Positions 7,484 to 14,639 of a stretch of 14,639 nt of DNA are shown here, in pieces. How positions within the stretch are numbered: position 1 is the stretch's first letter; each line of letters starts with the position of its first letter. The translations under genes were made by a program, and so were the position numbers. The DNA is taken from the NCBI GenBank assembly GCA_027318915.1, contig DAHVOH010000073.1, positions 1 through 14,639 of the forward strand. Reading direction: 5' to 3'. The notes beneath the pieces were generated by a model. It was not told the DNA's origin. It worked only from the letters and a program-made list of their open reading frames with translations, and made no database searches. This stretch comes from Clostridiales bacterium (GTDB taxonomy: Bacteria; Bacillota_E; Sulfobacillia; Sulfobacillales; JAIMBI01).

Positions 7484-8746
7484 TCACAGCACCCCCTCCG
7501 GCCACCCGATGCCGCCCTCGTCCAGCGCCTGCCACACCAGGTCCACCCAGTGGGCGACCCGCACCGAGCGACCACTGGCCGACACACCCGCGCGGATCTG
7601 CAGCAGACAGCCGGGGTTGGCGCTGGCCACCACATGAGCCTCCGGTGGGATGTTGGCCACTTTGCGGCGCTGGAGCGCCGCCGCCATATCGGGATGGGTC
7701 AAATTGTAGAGTCCCGCCGACCCACAGCACACATCGGCCTCCGGCATCTCGCTCACAGGGTAGCCGACCCGCTCCAGGAGCGCGCGCACCTCGGAGCGGA
7801 TGCCCTGGGCGTGCGCCAAGTGGCACGGGTCATGCACCGTCGCCACTTCCCGCCGCGGAGCCAGCCCGGGAAGCCGTTCTGGATCCACCAGTTCGGCCAC
7901 GTCGCGTACGGCAGCGGAAAACGCCCGGGCGCTCTCCACCACCGGACCCGCATCCTCGGCCAACAAGAGGCTGTATTCCTTCAGCGCGGCTCCGCAACCG
8001 GCCGCGTTCACGGCCACGAGAGAGGCTCCCGACGCCCGCCAGGCGCTGACATTGGTCCGCGCCCACCGCCGGGCCTGCTCCGGATCCCCCGCGTGCGTGT
8101 GCAGGGCCCCGCAGCACACCTGGCCCTCCTGCAGCACCACGCGATAGCCGGCGGCGCGCAGCAGGTCCGCGGTCCGGCTCATCGTCGTCGGATACACACT
8201 GTCCATCACACAGCCATAAAACAACAGCACCGCGGGGCCCTCGCCGCCGCCGCGGGCGCGGTCGCGGCCCAACCGATCGGGAATGGCGGCGGGAAGGCCC
8301 GTCCCCAAGCGGGCCGTCGCCCCCACGCTGCCGGGCAGGCGCTGCGCGTAGCGCAGCAGGCGGCGGCCCACCGGTCGCCCCGCCCATCGCGTCAAGCGCT
8401 GAAAGCGGCGGAGTCCCGCTTCCGACCCAAAGTAGCGCCCCGCGGACGCGGCCACCGCTCCGTGCGCCGTCTCCCGTCGGCCCGCCCTGAACTCCTCCAC
8501 GGCGTGGCCCACAGGAACGTGAGCGGGACACACCGCCTCGCAGGCCCGACAATCGAGACAGCTATCCACGCAGCGCACCGCCTCGGCATCGAGGGGCCCG
8601 CCTCCGGGGGCGGCCGCCCGCAGCTGCTGCAGCAGGACGACCCGCCCGCGCGGAGATTCACTCTCCCGGCCCGTGACCAGATACGTGGGGCAACTGGGCA
8701 GGCAGAGCCCGCAATGCACACACGCATCGATGTTCACCCGGTTCAT
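7484..8746 (-). CDS. glcF: Glycolate oxidase iron-sulfur subunit GlcF
   Basis: This 420-residue subunit carries electrons from the flavin subunit to the respiratory chain. Two 4Fe-4S sites are complete: Cys9, 12, 15 and 19 (CVHCGLCLPSCP) and Cys63, 66, 69 and 73 (CLDCRACEAVCP). Two CCG-type heterodisulfide-reductase-like repeats follow. The first has YGCVMDSVYP, QVCCGALHTHAGD and NAAGCG. The second has HDPCHLAHAQG, DVCCGSAGLYN and ANPGC. This is the standard GlcF architecture. The ATG at 8746 is preceded by GGGAG eight bases upstream and lies one base after the glcE stop, so the two are probably translationally coupled. Its end WPEGVL-stop lies just upstream of glcD. Related LldE/LutA-type lactate proteins lack the N-terminal ferredoxin part, so GlcF is the better name. 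Confidence 0.92.
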   Translation of the reverse strand: MNRVNIDACVHCGLCLPSCPTYLVTGRESESPRGRVVLLQQLRAAAPGGGPLDAEAVRCVDSCLDCRACEAVCPAHVPVGHAVEEFRAGRRETAHGAVAASAGRYFGSEAGLRRFQRLTRWAGRPVGRRLLRYAQRLPGSVGATARLGTGLPAAIPDRLGRDRARGGGEGPAVLLFYGCVMDSVYPTTMSRTADLLRAAGYRVVLQEGQVCCGALHTHAGDPEQARRWARTNVSAWRASGASLVAVNAAGCGAALKEYSLLLAEDAGPVVESARAFSAAVRDVAELVDPERLPGLAPRREVATVHDPCHLAHAQGIRSEVRALLERVGYPVSEMPEADVCCGSAGLYNLTHPDMAAALQRRKVANIPPEAHVVASANPGCLLQIRAGVSASGRSVRVAHWVDLVWQALDEGGIGWPEGVL

Positions 8747-8747
8747 C

Positions 8748-9827
8748 CTACGGGCTCCCTTCGCCGGCCAACGGCGGCAAGATGCCGTCGGGATCCACCG
8801 CCGCTTTCAGCCGCCGCCAGAGGGCGGCATCGGAACCGGAGACCCGAAGCGATTCCGGAGGTCGGCCAAATGGCCGGAGCACGCCCCCACACGCCCGCAC
8901 CCAACGCTCAAGCCAGCCCATGTCGTCCGGATTGTGGCCGGCCCCGGATCCCCAAATCACGCCGCTCTGCAGTTCCGCCGCCACGTCCCAGCCCCGGGCC
9001 CGGACTCCTTGCAGCACTGGAGGCACGTGAGTGACCGGCACGCGCGCCTGCCACTCCACTTTGGCCGAGAAGGCTTCGGATCCCATGATGTGGCCGGCCG
9101 ATGCCAAACGAGCGTCCACCACCCCGCAGACGCGTTCCGCCGCGGCGGGTCCGCCATGAAACACGCCGGTCAGCGCCCATCCGTCCTCTTTGCCGGTCAG
9201 GACCAGACTCGCCCACACCGGAACGGCGCGCCGGCACCGGTCCGCCTCCGCCAGGGCCGCTTCCATCTCCGCCTGACCCCACCGGGTCTCGCATACGGCC
9301 ACGGCCCGGGGCCAGGGCGCCAATTTCCAGGTGACGGCCAGCACAATGCCCCAAACGGCGCCGGTCCCCCAGTAGAGCCGGGGCAAATTGTACCCGGCCA
9401 CGTTTTTCACCACCGGCGCCCCGATGCGCACCACGCCATAAGCCGGCGTGGCCACGGACATGGCCAGCACCCGGTCGCGCACCGGCCCATAGCCGCCGGT
9501 CCAGACACCGGTCGCGCCGGCTCCCACCAATCCGCCCAGCGTGTCGGGCCCGCCGTCAGGCATGCCCGCCGGCAGCCACTGTCCTCTGGCCGCCAAAACC
9601 TGATTGAGTTCGGGCACGGACAGGCCCGCCTCCGCCTCCACCATCAAATCGTCCGCCGCCCATTGCCGAATGTCCCGGTAGGGGGCCGACGACCACAAAA
9701 GCCACTCGTCGGCGGCCGGCGTCGCCGCGCGCCATCCCGCGCCGACCGGAAGGCAGCGCCGCTGTTCGCGCGATGCCTGGGCAAAGTGCGCCATGACCGC
9801 CTCTTGGTCCCGACCCACCTCGCCCAT
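8748..9827 (-). CDS. glcE: Glycolate oxidase FAD-binding subunit GlcE
   Basis: This 359-residue FAD-linked subunit is close to the length of E. coli GlcE (about 350). PVGAGWRAATP (27-37) is in the place of the FAD phosphate-binding loop and is less glycine-rich than usual. PDTLGGLVGAGATG (94-107) and APVVKNVAGYNLPRLYWGTGAVWGIVLAVTWKL (137-169) match the conserved GlcE core. The C-terminal AAVDPDGILPPL is the usual closing motif of this flavin family. The ATG at 9827 has a G-run (GGGGGG) six bases upstream. The frame is open further upstream to 10133, but that part has no family features. An internal ATG (residue 12) is an alternative start. It is the first gene of the operon, giving the order E-F-D instead of the D-E-F order of E. 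coli. Confidence 0.87.
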   Translation of the reverse strand: MGEVGRDQEAVMAHFAQASREQRRCLPVGAGWRAATPAADEWLLWSSAPYRDIRQWAADDLMVEAEAGLSVPELNQVLAARGQWLPAGMPDGGPDTLGGLVGAGATGVWTGGYGPVRDRVLAMSVATPAYGVVRIGAPVVKNVAGYNLPRLYWGTGAVWGIVLAVTWKLAPWPRAVAVCETRWGQAEMEAALAEADRCRRAVPVWASLVLTGKEDGWALTGVFHGGPAAAERVCGVVDARLASAGHIMGSEAFSAKVEWQARVPVTHVPPVLQGVRARGWDVAAELQSGVIWGSGAGHNPDDMGWLERWVRACGGVLRPFGRPPESLRVSGSDAALWRRLKAAVDPDGILPPLAGEGSP

Positions 9828-10198
9828 GGCGCACCCCCCGTCTGACACCGCGGCAACGCCGCTCCGGGACCGCACGAGCGCGACACTCCCTGCACACTTC
9901 ACGCCAGACCGGCGGCCGCCCAGAACCCTCTGTCCCCCGCACTGAGTGGACGCCTCATGCGGGCGAAATGCTCGTTGAGGCTCCGGGTCCATGACCGGAC
10001 CGGATGCCCGTTGCCGTGCGCCGCCCCGGTGGGCCGGACCCTTCACGGCCGGACGTCCGGCGCTGCGGCCGTCCGGCATCCCGCCATCCGGCTCCGGACC
10101 GGGCTTCCCATCCCGCCCACGGGCTGTCGCCACGTCTCAGGAACGCGGTAACGTCGGTGGGGACGCCGACGGGGCGACGGGATGCGCCGTTCGCCCGC
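9828..10198. promoter_or_regulatory. Intergenic region upstream of glcE
   Basis: This 371-base gap lies between the histidine phosphatase stop and the glcE start and should contain the glc promoter. Its left-centre is rich in GTCCGGC/GCCGGAC words, including the extended palindrome at 10048-10061 and a further GTCCGGC at 10071-10077. The latter can pair with the palindrome's left arm (10048-10055 with 10070-10077). I see no convincing gene or promoter boxes. Confidence 0.45.
10048..10061. repeat. Intergenic 14-bp palindrome GCCGGACGTCCGGC, copy 3
   Basis: A perfect 14-base palindrome whose 12-base core CCGGACGTCCGG is identical to the site at 4372-4383. It lies about 220 bases upstream of the glcE start, within a cluster of further half-sites. 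It may be an operator or a mobile small repeat. Confidence 0.35.
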
Positions 10199-10747
10199 TC
10201 ACTCCGGCTGCAGACGCGTCACCCGCCAGCCACTGGCGATCGGCGCCACCGAAAACGCGTCGGGCGCCGCCAGCCGCTCCCATTCGGGAAAACCCCACTC
10301 CGACCGAAAATGGTGCAGCACCAGCGCCAGCAAGTTGCCGTGCGTCACCAACAGCGGTCGACGGTATCCTTGGCGCACCACCTCCGTCACCACGGCCAAC
10401 GCACGTCGCGTGGCGCCTCGCGAGGATTCTCCGCCGGGATAGGTCAGATCGGGATCGGCGAAGGTGGCGGCCAGCAAAGAACGCCACTCCGGACTCGGCT
10501 GCGACGTCAGGACCCGTTCCGCCAAGCGACGGTCCAGCCAGACGGGAAGCCGCAACGCGGGGCCCAGGAGCCGGGCCGTGTCCTGCGCGCGGCGATAGGG
10601 GCTGGACACCAGCACATCGATCTGGTGAGCCTCGAGGTAGGGGGCCAACCGGTGCACAGCGGCAATCCCGCGGTCGGTCAGCGGCGCCCCCGGCTCTTGC
10701 CCGGCGGCTTCGCCATGCCGCACCAAAAACAGCGTCGGCGCATCCAT
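10199..10747 (-). CDS. Histidine phosphatase superfamily (phosphoglycerate mutase-like) protein
   Basis: This 182-residue protein of branch-1 type starts with the catalytic RHGE motif (10-13, phosphoryl-accepting His11). SSPYRRAQDTA (48-58) supplies the phosphate-binding arginines, LAERVL (75-80) a likely proton-donor glutamate (Glu78), and VTHGNLLAL (134-142) the second catalytic histidine (His136). Such small members usually remove phosphate from sugar phosphates or other small molecules and are more often phosphatases than mutases. I chose ATG 10747 because GGGGAGGG lies five bases upstream. A GTG two codons earlier would overlap that ribosome site. It lies 176 bases downstream of the PfkB kinase on the same strand, so it could be the last gene of that operon or transcribed separately. 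Confidence 0.85.
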   Translation of the reverse strand: MDAPTLFLVRHGEAAGQEPGAPLTDRGIAAVHRLAPYLEAHQIDVLVSSPYRRAQDTARLLGPALRLPVWLDRRLAERVLTSQPSPEWRSLLAATFADPDLTYPGGESSRGATRRALAVVTEVVRQGYRRPLLVTHGNLLALVLHHFRSEWGFPEWERLAAPDAFSVAPIASGWRVTRLQPE

Positions 10748-10923
10748 GGGCACCCTCCCCGCACATCGCTGATCTGCACCCGGTCGAGGACTGCCCGGGA
10801 GCAGCGAAACCGCCGCGTCGATCCCCTCTCCACGATATCACCGCCGTGCCCCGTCCGCATCATGCGTGCGCCCCAACCGCCGCGCGGTCGCTAGTCCGGA
10901 TGCGACGCTCGCCCCCCAGCGCG

Positions 10924-11871
10924 TTACCCCCTCTCATCGGCAAGCGTCCTCAGGAGCGTCTCCAGTTCCCGGGTCGTCGGGCTGGCGGACGGCCCCTCCT
11001 GCTCGACCGCCAACGATGCCGCCACGTTCGCCTCCCACAAAGCGCGCCGCCATCCGGCCCCCTGCGCCCACCGCGCCATCAGGGCCGCCGTGTGCACATC
11101 GCCGGCTCCCGTGGTGTCGACCGCCCGCACCGGCCGGCCGGTTACCGCGATGACGCCTCCTTGACCGTCCGTGGCCGCCAGCCCGGCAGCGCCGTCGCGC
11201 ACCACCACCCGCCCGGCGCGGGCGAGCCGCGACGCCAGTGCCGCCGCCGCCGCGCCCGGCGTCCCTGTCCCTCCCAGCAGCATCGCCTCGCGGCGATTGA
11301 GGGTCAGGAGATCGCAGCGACCCAGCACCGTATCGCGATGCGCCGCGGGAATCTCCGCCACCAGCGGTCCCGGGTCAAACACCAGCAACACCTCCTCCGC
11401 CAACGCCGCCACCCAGGCCGCCAGAGCCGCCCCCGACTCGACATAGGTGAGATCGTAGCCCGAGATGTACACGGCATCGCCGGGTTCCAGCGGCAACGCC
11501 GCTAAATGGTCGGCCGACAGATGAGCCTCAGTCCCCGGGCAAGTAATGAAGGTCCGCTCGCCGTCATCCTCCACCACGGCCACGTCAAAACCGGTGTCCC
11601 CCGGCACCGGAGGCGCCAGTACCGCCACGCCGAGAGCGCGCACCGCCGCCAGGATCCGCTGGCCGAACACACCGCTCCCGACGAGGCCGCCGTACGCGGC
11701 CGGCAAATCGAGGCGGCGAGCGGCCGCCAGCAGGTTGAAGGCGCCGCCCGGGGTCGCGGCGCCCGACCTCGCCAGCCGGTCGCCTCCCCGCTCCGGCCAA
11801 CGGTCCACCCGGACGGTCACGTCCATGATGATGCTGGCCGCTACGACCAGCCGCCGGGGCCGAATCCACAT
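10924..11871 (-). CDS. PfkB/ribokinase-family carbohydrate or nucleoside kinase (YegV-like)
   Basis: This 315-residue kinase is predicted to transfer phosphate from ATP to a sugar or nucleoside. It has the PfkB N-terminal segment (Asp17 in ASIIMDV), TPGGAFNLLAAARRL (40-54) with the substrate-contacting GG, DGERTFIT (103-110), LNRREA (191-196) and the C-terminal anion-hole/catalytic motif DTTGAGD (252-258, base Asp258). The stretch around PGDAVYISGYDL (130-141) and DGERTF recall E. coli YegV, although this is from memory. The ATG at 11871 is preceded by GGAGTAGG and lies eight bases after the permease stop, so it is very likely coupled to it. Together with the permease and the ADP-ribosylglycohydrolase it forms a yegTUV-like operon. 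The physiological substrate is unknown. Confidence 0.85.
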   Translation of the reverse strand: MWIRPRRLVVAASIIMDVTVRVDRWPERGGDRLARSGAATPGGAFNLLAAARRLDLPAAYGGLVGSGVFGQRILAAVRALGVAVLAPPVPGDTGFDVAVVEDDGERTFITCPGTEAHLSADHLAALPLEPGDAVYISGYDLTYVESGAALAAWVAALAEEVLLVFDPGPLVAEIPAAHRDTVLGRCDLLTLNRREAMLLGGTGTPGAAAAALASRLARAGRVVVRDGAAGLAATDGQGGVIAVTGRPVRAVDTTGAGDVHTAALMARWAQGAGWRRALWEANVAASLAVEQEGPSASPTTRELETLLRTLADERG

Positions 11872-11879
11872 GGCGGCGC

Positions 11880-13331
11880 CTACTCCGCGCGGCGGGCCGG
11901 CGTCGGACGCCGCACCGCTCCGGGTCCGGCAGGCTTGGGCCAGGCCGCATACACCCCGGCCGACACCAGAAAAGCCATCATCACCTCGAGGCTGGAGCCG
12001 GCAAAGACGCCGGTGGCCCATGGGCCGACAAACAGCGGCGAAGAGGTGAACAGAACCCCGATGGCCGCCCCCAGCGCCCACGCCACGACGGCTGCCCAGC
12101 GGATGGGCGGCGCGCGCCGGGCACCGGCGCCGTAGAGGAGTGCATCCGGATAGGGGTCGCCGCCGGAGCGGCGCGCCAGCTGATGCACCGCAAACACGCC
12201 GGCCCAAGCGGCGAGGCCGATGCCTAGCAGCACCACGAACGACTCGAAGGGTCCGAAGAAATTCTGCGCCACCAGGACGACGTAGACCGTGCCCGCCACC
12301 ATAATGGCGGCGTCCACCAGAACGGTCTTGTAGCGCGCCCAGGGCACAAACATATTGAGCAAGTTGAGGCCGGATGAATACAGGCTCAAGTCCGCCTCCA
12401 CCACCAAGCCACCGGCGGCGGTCAACAAGTAGGGGACGGCCGCCCAGCGCGGCAGCGCCGACTCAATGGCGGCGATGGGATTGGCCGACGTGGCCAGCGC
12501 CGGATCGTGGGTGGCCAGCAGCATGCCGGTGAACATCAGCACCATGAGCGGGATCGCCCCACCCAGCGTCGTCGCCCAGACGACCGGCCCGGCCCGGACC
12601 CGCCGGGGCAGGTAGCGCGAATAGTCGGCCGCCGCGTTGGCCCAACTGAGACCGGTGCCGGCGATGACGATGGTGAGCGCCGGGAGAAAGCCGGTCAGCC
12701 AGGGGCCGTGCGGTCGGGCCGCAAGGCTGGCCCAATGGGTCCCGGGGACCAAGAGGACTATCACCAGCAGCGTCAATACGCCAAAAATTGCGCTGGCCCA
12801 CGTCTGAATCACGACCAGCGTGGCTTGCCCCAGCAGTCCGGCCATGATGGTGAACCCCAGCATGACGGTCATGGCCGCCAGAGCCAGCAGAGCCGCGGGC
12901 CACGCCACCATCTGGCCGAACAGCGCCATGAGCGCCAGCGTCCCCGTGATCACGGCAATCGTCTCCCATCCCACCAGCGACAGCCAGCTGACGACGTTGG
13001 GCAGCACATTGCCGTAGAAGCCAAATACGGCGCGCGACAAGGTCATCATCGGCGCACCGCCGTCCCGGCCGGCTACGGTGAAGAGACCGACCAGCAAAAA
13101 GGACGCCGCGCCCAGTCCAATGACCAGGAGACCCTGCCACAGATTCATGCCGAAGGCCACGATGACGGCCCCATACACCACCGCCAAAATGCCGATGTTG
13201 GCCGCGAACCAAATCCAGAACAAGTCTTGAACCCGACCGTTGCGGAGCGCCTCCGGCACGCGGTTGATGCCGTTGGCCTCCACCTGCCAGGGCCGGTTGG
13301 CCCCCCCGTCCTTGCGGGGCTCCGTCGCCAC
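11880..13331 (-). CDS. NCS1-family permease (purine/cytosine/allantoin-type transporter)
   Basis: This 483-residue integral membrane protein has about twelve hydrophobic segments. The N-terminal VEANGINRVPEALRNGR (17-33), directly followed by DLFWIWFAANIGIL, is characteristic of NCS1 nucleobase:cation symporters such as cytosine, allantoin or hydantoin carriers. GLSWANAAADYSRYLPR in the middle is the conserved NCS1 segment of a later helix. The tail is short, basic and proline-rich. The GTG start at 13331 has GGGAGG seven bases upstream. An ATG at 13336 between them is out of frame. The gene lies 39 bases after the ADP-ribosylglycohydrolase and 8 bases before the kinase. In E. coli yegTUV the carrier is an MFS nucleoside permease, so this is a different fold doing a probably similar job. 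The exact substrate cannot be read. Confidence 0.87.
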   Translation of the reverse strand: MATEPRKDGGANRPWQVEANGINRVPEALRNGRVQDLFWIWFAANIGILAVVYGAVIVAFGMNLWQGLLVIGLGAASFLLVGLFTVAGRDGGAPMMTLSRAVFGFYGNVLPNVVSWLSLVGWETIAVITGTLALMALFGQMVAWPAALLALAAMTVMLGFTIMAGLLGQATLVVIQTWASAIFGVLTLLVIVLLVPGTHWASLAARPHGPWLTGFLPALTIVIAGTGLSWANAAADYSRYLPRRVRAGPVVWATTLGGAIPLMVLMFTGMLLATHDPALATSANPIAAIESALPRWAAVPYLLTAAGGLVVEADLSLYSSGLNLLNMFVPWARYKTVLVDAAIMVAGTVYVVLVAQNFFGPFESFVVLLGIGLAAWAGVFAVHQLARRSGGDPYPDALLYGAGARRAPPIRWAAVVAWALGAAIGVLFTSSPLFVGPWATGVFAGSSLEVMMAFLVSAGVYAAWPKPAGPGAVRRPTPARRAE

Positions 13332-13370
13332 CCCATTTCCTCCCTTCCCGCCAAGCCGGACCGACCCGGT

Positions 13371-14384
13371 TCAGACGTCCCGCGGCGGTTGCCGGACCCG
13401 AAGCCGCAGCAGCGCCGCGGCCACCTCTTCCAACTTCAGCTCGTTGACCGCCGTCACCCGACGGCGCACCGGCCCGGGAAACGCGTTCACCCCGGTGCCG
13501 GCCCCGGCCATGGCTCCGGCCATGGCCGCAATCGTATCGGTGTCGCCGCCCAGCACCGCGGCATCGAGGCAAACGTGCCAGGGGTCGCGCGGATGGAGCG
13601 CCCACACGGCAAAGGCGGCCGGCACCGCCTGCTCGGTTTCCACGCCTGTGCCCACCCGCTCCGCGATGGCATCCAGGGCGGCGGGGCCGGATTCATCCGC
13701 GGCCACGGCCAACGCCGAACCAATCCGCTCGGCTATATCCGGCGGGCGCGCCTCGCGACCCAACCGCTGTCCCGCCCGGGCCGCCTCCAGAGCGCCCGCG
13801 CACTGCTCCGCGAAGGTTGCGCCTTCAACGCCGAGACTGACCGCGGCCGCCACCGCGCTGGCGCCGGCCAGCGCGACGCCGGTGTTGTGCGTCACCCTAA
13901 CCGCTTCGGCCACCCGCCGGGCGAGGGCAGCCAACGGCCACGGCGGGGCCGCCACACCCAGGGGAGCGATCCGCATGGCGGCACCGTCGGTCAGACCGCC
14001 CAAGCCGGCCTCCTCCACGGGCACGCCCTGCCGCACCGCTTCCACGGCCCGTCGGGAGGACGGCCCCAAGGGGTCGGAGCCCCTCTGCCGAGCCAGCTCG
14101 GCCCACGCCCAAAGACGCTCGGCAAACGCGCGCGCGTCCACCCGGCCGCACCCCTCAACCAGCAAGTCGGCAAGCAGCAGCGCTTGCTCGGTATCATCCG
14201 TCACCCGCCCGGCCGGCTCGCCGCGGCTGATGGTGTTGTCCCGAGGTCCCGGCACCAATCCGTCCAAGTGGGGAAATCGGGCCTTGATTTTCTGGCGCGA
14301 CCACATCTGGGTCGGCATCCCCAGAGCGTCGCCGACGGCCAAGCCATAGAGGGCGCCCAGCGCCCGCTCCTCATAGTCCGCCAT
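13371..14384 (-). CDS. ADP-ribosylglycohydrolase family protein (YegU-like)
   Basis: This 337-residue protein is a full-length member of the all-helical, two-Mg2+ ADP-ribosylglycohydrolase fold. GALYGLAVGDALGMPTQ (10-26) is the typical first helix. TDDTEQALLLAD (62-73, Asp63/Asp64) and GGDTDTIAAMAGAMAGA (279-295, Asp281/Asp283) supply the two metal-binding motifs. The segment MWSRQKIKARF, followed by LVPGPRDN, closely recalls E. coli YegU. Members cleave N- or O-ribosyl bonds from ADP-ribosylated proteins, nucleic acids or small molecules. In this operon a small-molecule substrate is more likely than a protein. The ATG at 14384 has GAGGAG five bases upstream. It is the first gene of a leftward operon with the permease and the PfkB kinase. 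Confidence 0.9.
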   Translation of the reverse strand: MADYEERALGALYGLAVGDALGMPTQMWSRQKIKARFPHLDGLVPGPRDNTISRGEPAGRVTDDTEQALLLADLLVEGCGRVDARAFAERLWAWAELARQRGSDPLGPSSRRAVEAVRQGVPVEEAGLGGLTDGAAMRIAPLGVAAPPWPLAALARRVAEAVRVTHNTGVALAGASAVAAAVSLGVEGATFAEQCAGALEAARAGQRLGREARPPDIAERIGSALAVAADESGPAALDAIAERVGTGVETEQAVPAAFAVWALHPRDPWHVCLDAAVLGGDTDTIAAMAGAMAGAGTGVNAFPGPVRRRVTAVNELKLEEVAAALLRLRVRQPPRDV

Positions 14385-14423
14385 GAAGTCTCCTCGCCGT
14401 CACGTCCGTCGCCTCTGCTGCGC

Positions 14424-14429
14424 ATGATA
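14424..14429 (-). promoter_or_regulatory. Possible -10 box of the ADP-ribosylglycohydrolase operon
   Basis: On the - strand these bases read TATCAT, one mismatch from TATAAT, about 40 bases upstream of the ATG at 14384. That would give a leader of about 30 bases. No good -35 hexamer is visible 16-18 bases upstream, so the call is weak. It stands out because AT-rich hexamers are rare here. Confidence 0.3.
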
Positions 14430-14569
14430 CCATGGCTCCCGTGACTGCAGCCCCTGGACCCGAGACGGGGCGCCTCTTGTGCGTTGAGGCGCGAAAGCGA
14501 CAATGGGGTCAGGGAGTGGGATCGGCCAGTCCTCCCGCGATCGGGCGGCAGAAAGGCGGCGGAGGGGTC

Positions 14570-14639
14570 ATGGGGCGTTGGCTTCGGCAGTTGGCGGGGG
14601 TGATCCTGGGTCTGGCCGGCGTCATCTGGCTCTTGCAGG
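14570..14639 (+). CDS. N-terminus of a small membrane protein (runs off the window)
   Basis: ATG 14570 follows GGAGGGG in the right position and opens MGRWLRQLAGVILGLAGVIWLLQ to the end of the window. This is a short basic start followed by a hydrophobic helix, fitting a membrane anchor or an uncleaved signal. It recalls a widespread family of very small bacterial membrane proteins with a GVIWxLQG core, but with 23 residues this is only a suggestion. It diverges from the ADP-ribosylglycohydrolase operon with 185 bases between the starts. Confidence 0.6.
   Translation, partial: MGRWLRQLAGVILGLAGVIWLLQ

Noticed and set aside
4440..14444. Long open frames on the + strand opposite the amidohydrolase, glc and permease genes (for example 4440-5924, 5995-8049 and 12507-14444)
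   Set aside because: They are antisense shadows caused by GC-rich codon use. Their translations are rich in His, Arg, Gln and Pro, lack domains, and overlap well-supported genes.
14479..14514. A + strand promoter for the gene at 14570 (TTGTGC with a CAATGG box)
   Set aside because: The boxes match the consensus poorly and the spacing is only approximately right, so it is not distinguishable from chance.
1..14639. tRNA, rRNA, CRISPR arrays and insertion sequences
   Set aside because: I saw no tRNA-like stem set, conserved rRNA sequence, regularly spaced repeats or transposase motifs.

Overview
This is a GC-rich window (roughly two-thirds G+C by eye) with compact bacterial genes, strong purine-rich Shine-Dalgarno sequences and some GTG starts. 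It carries ten complete protein genes, two gene fragments at the edges, and no rRNA, tRNA, CRISPR or insertion sequence that I can see. The lineage is not fixed by the sequence. A high-GC Bacillota-type organism, an actinobacterium or a related thermophile group would all fit. All assignments rest on motif reading, not on database searches.

Layout from left to right. A possible gene tail on the + strand ends at 71. It faces an aminoglycoside-phosphotransferase-like kinase gene (372-1184, - strand) across 300 bases containing a perfect 13-bp hairpin. A MelA-like family 4 glycosidase (1426-2751, -) and a SIS-domain sugar isomerase/deglycase (3235-4221, +) diverge from a 483-base region that holds a large inverted repeat. 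The SIS gene converges on a metal-dependent amidohydrolase (4581-5660, -). Next comes a glycolate oxidase operon read leftwards in the order glcE-glcF-glcD (9827 down to 6085). The right third is a leftward operon: ADP-ribosylglycohydrolase (13371-14384), NCS1 permease (11880-13331) and PfkB-type kinase (10924-11871), followed after 176 bases by a histidine phosphatase (10199-10747). A small membrane-protein gene starts at 14570 on the + strand and runs off the end.

How they may work together. The right-hand operon strongly resembles the E. coli yegTUV set (transporter, ADP-ribosylglycohydrolase relative, PfkB kinase), with an NCS1 purine/pyrimidine-type carrier instead of the MFS carrier. 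This suggests uptake of a nucleoside-like or ribosylated compound, hydrolysis at the ribose, and phosphorylation of a product. The glc operon oxidises glycolate or a similar 2-hydroxyacid to glyoxylate. The glycosidase, SIS protein and amidohydrolase look like parts of a carbohydrate or glycoconjugate catabolic set, but no sugar transporter or regulator lies in the window.

The most notable non-coding signal is a 12-bp palindrome, CCGGAC(G/T)TCCGG, found in three different intergenic regions and not noticed in the genes. The intergenic regions are long (up to 483 bases) and otherwise featureless by eye.
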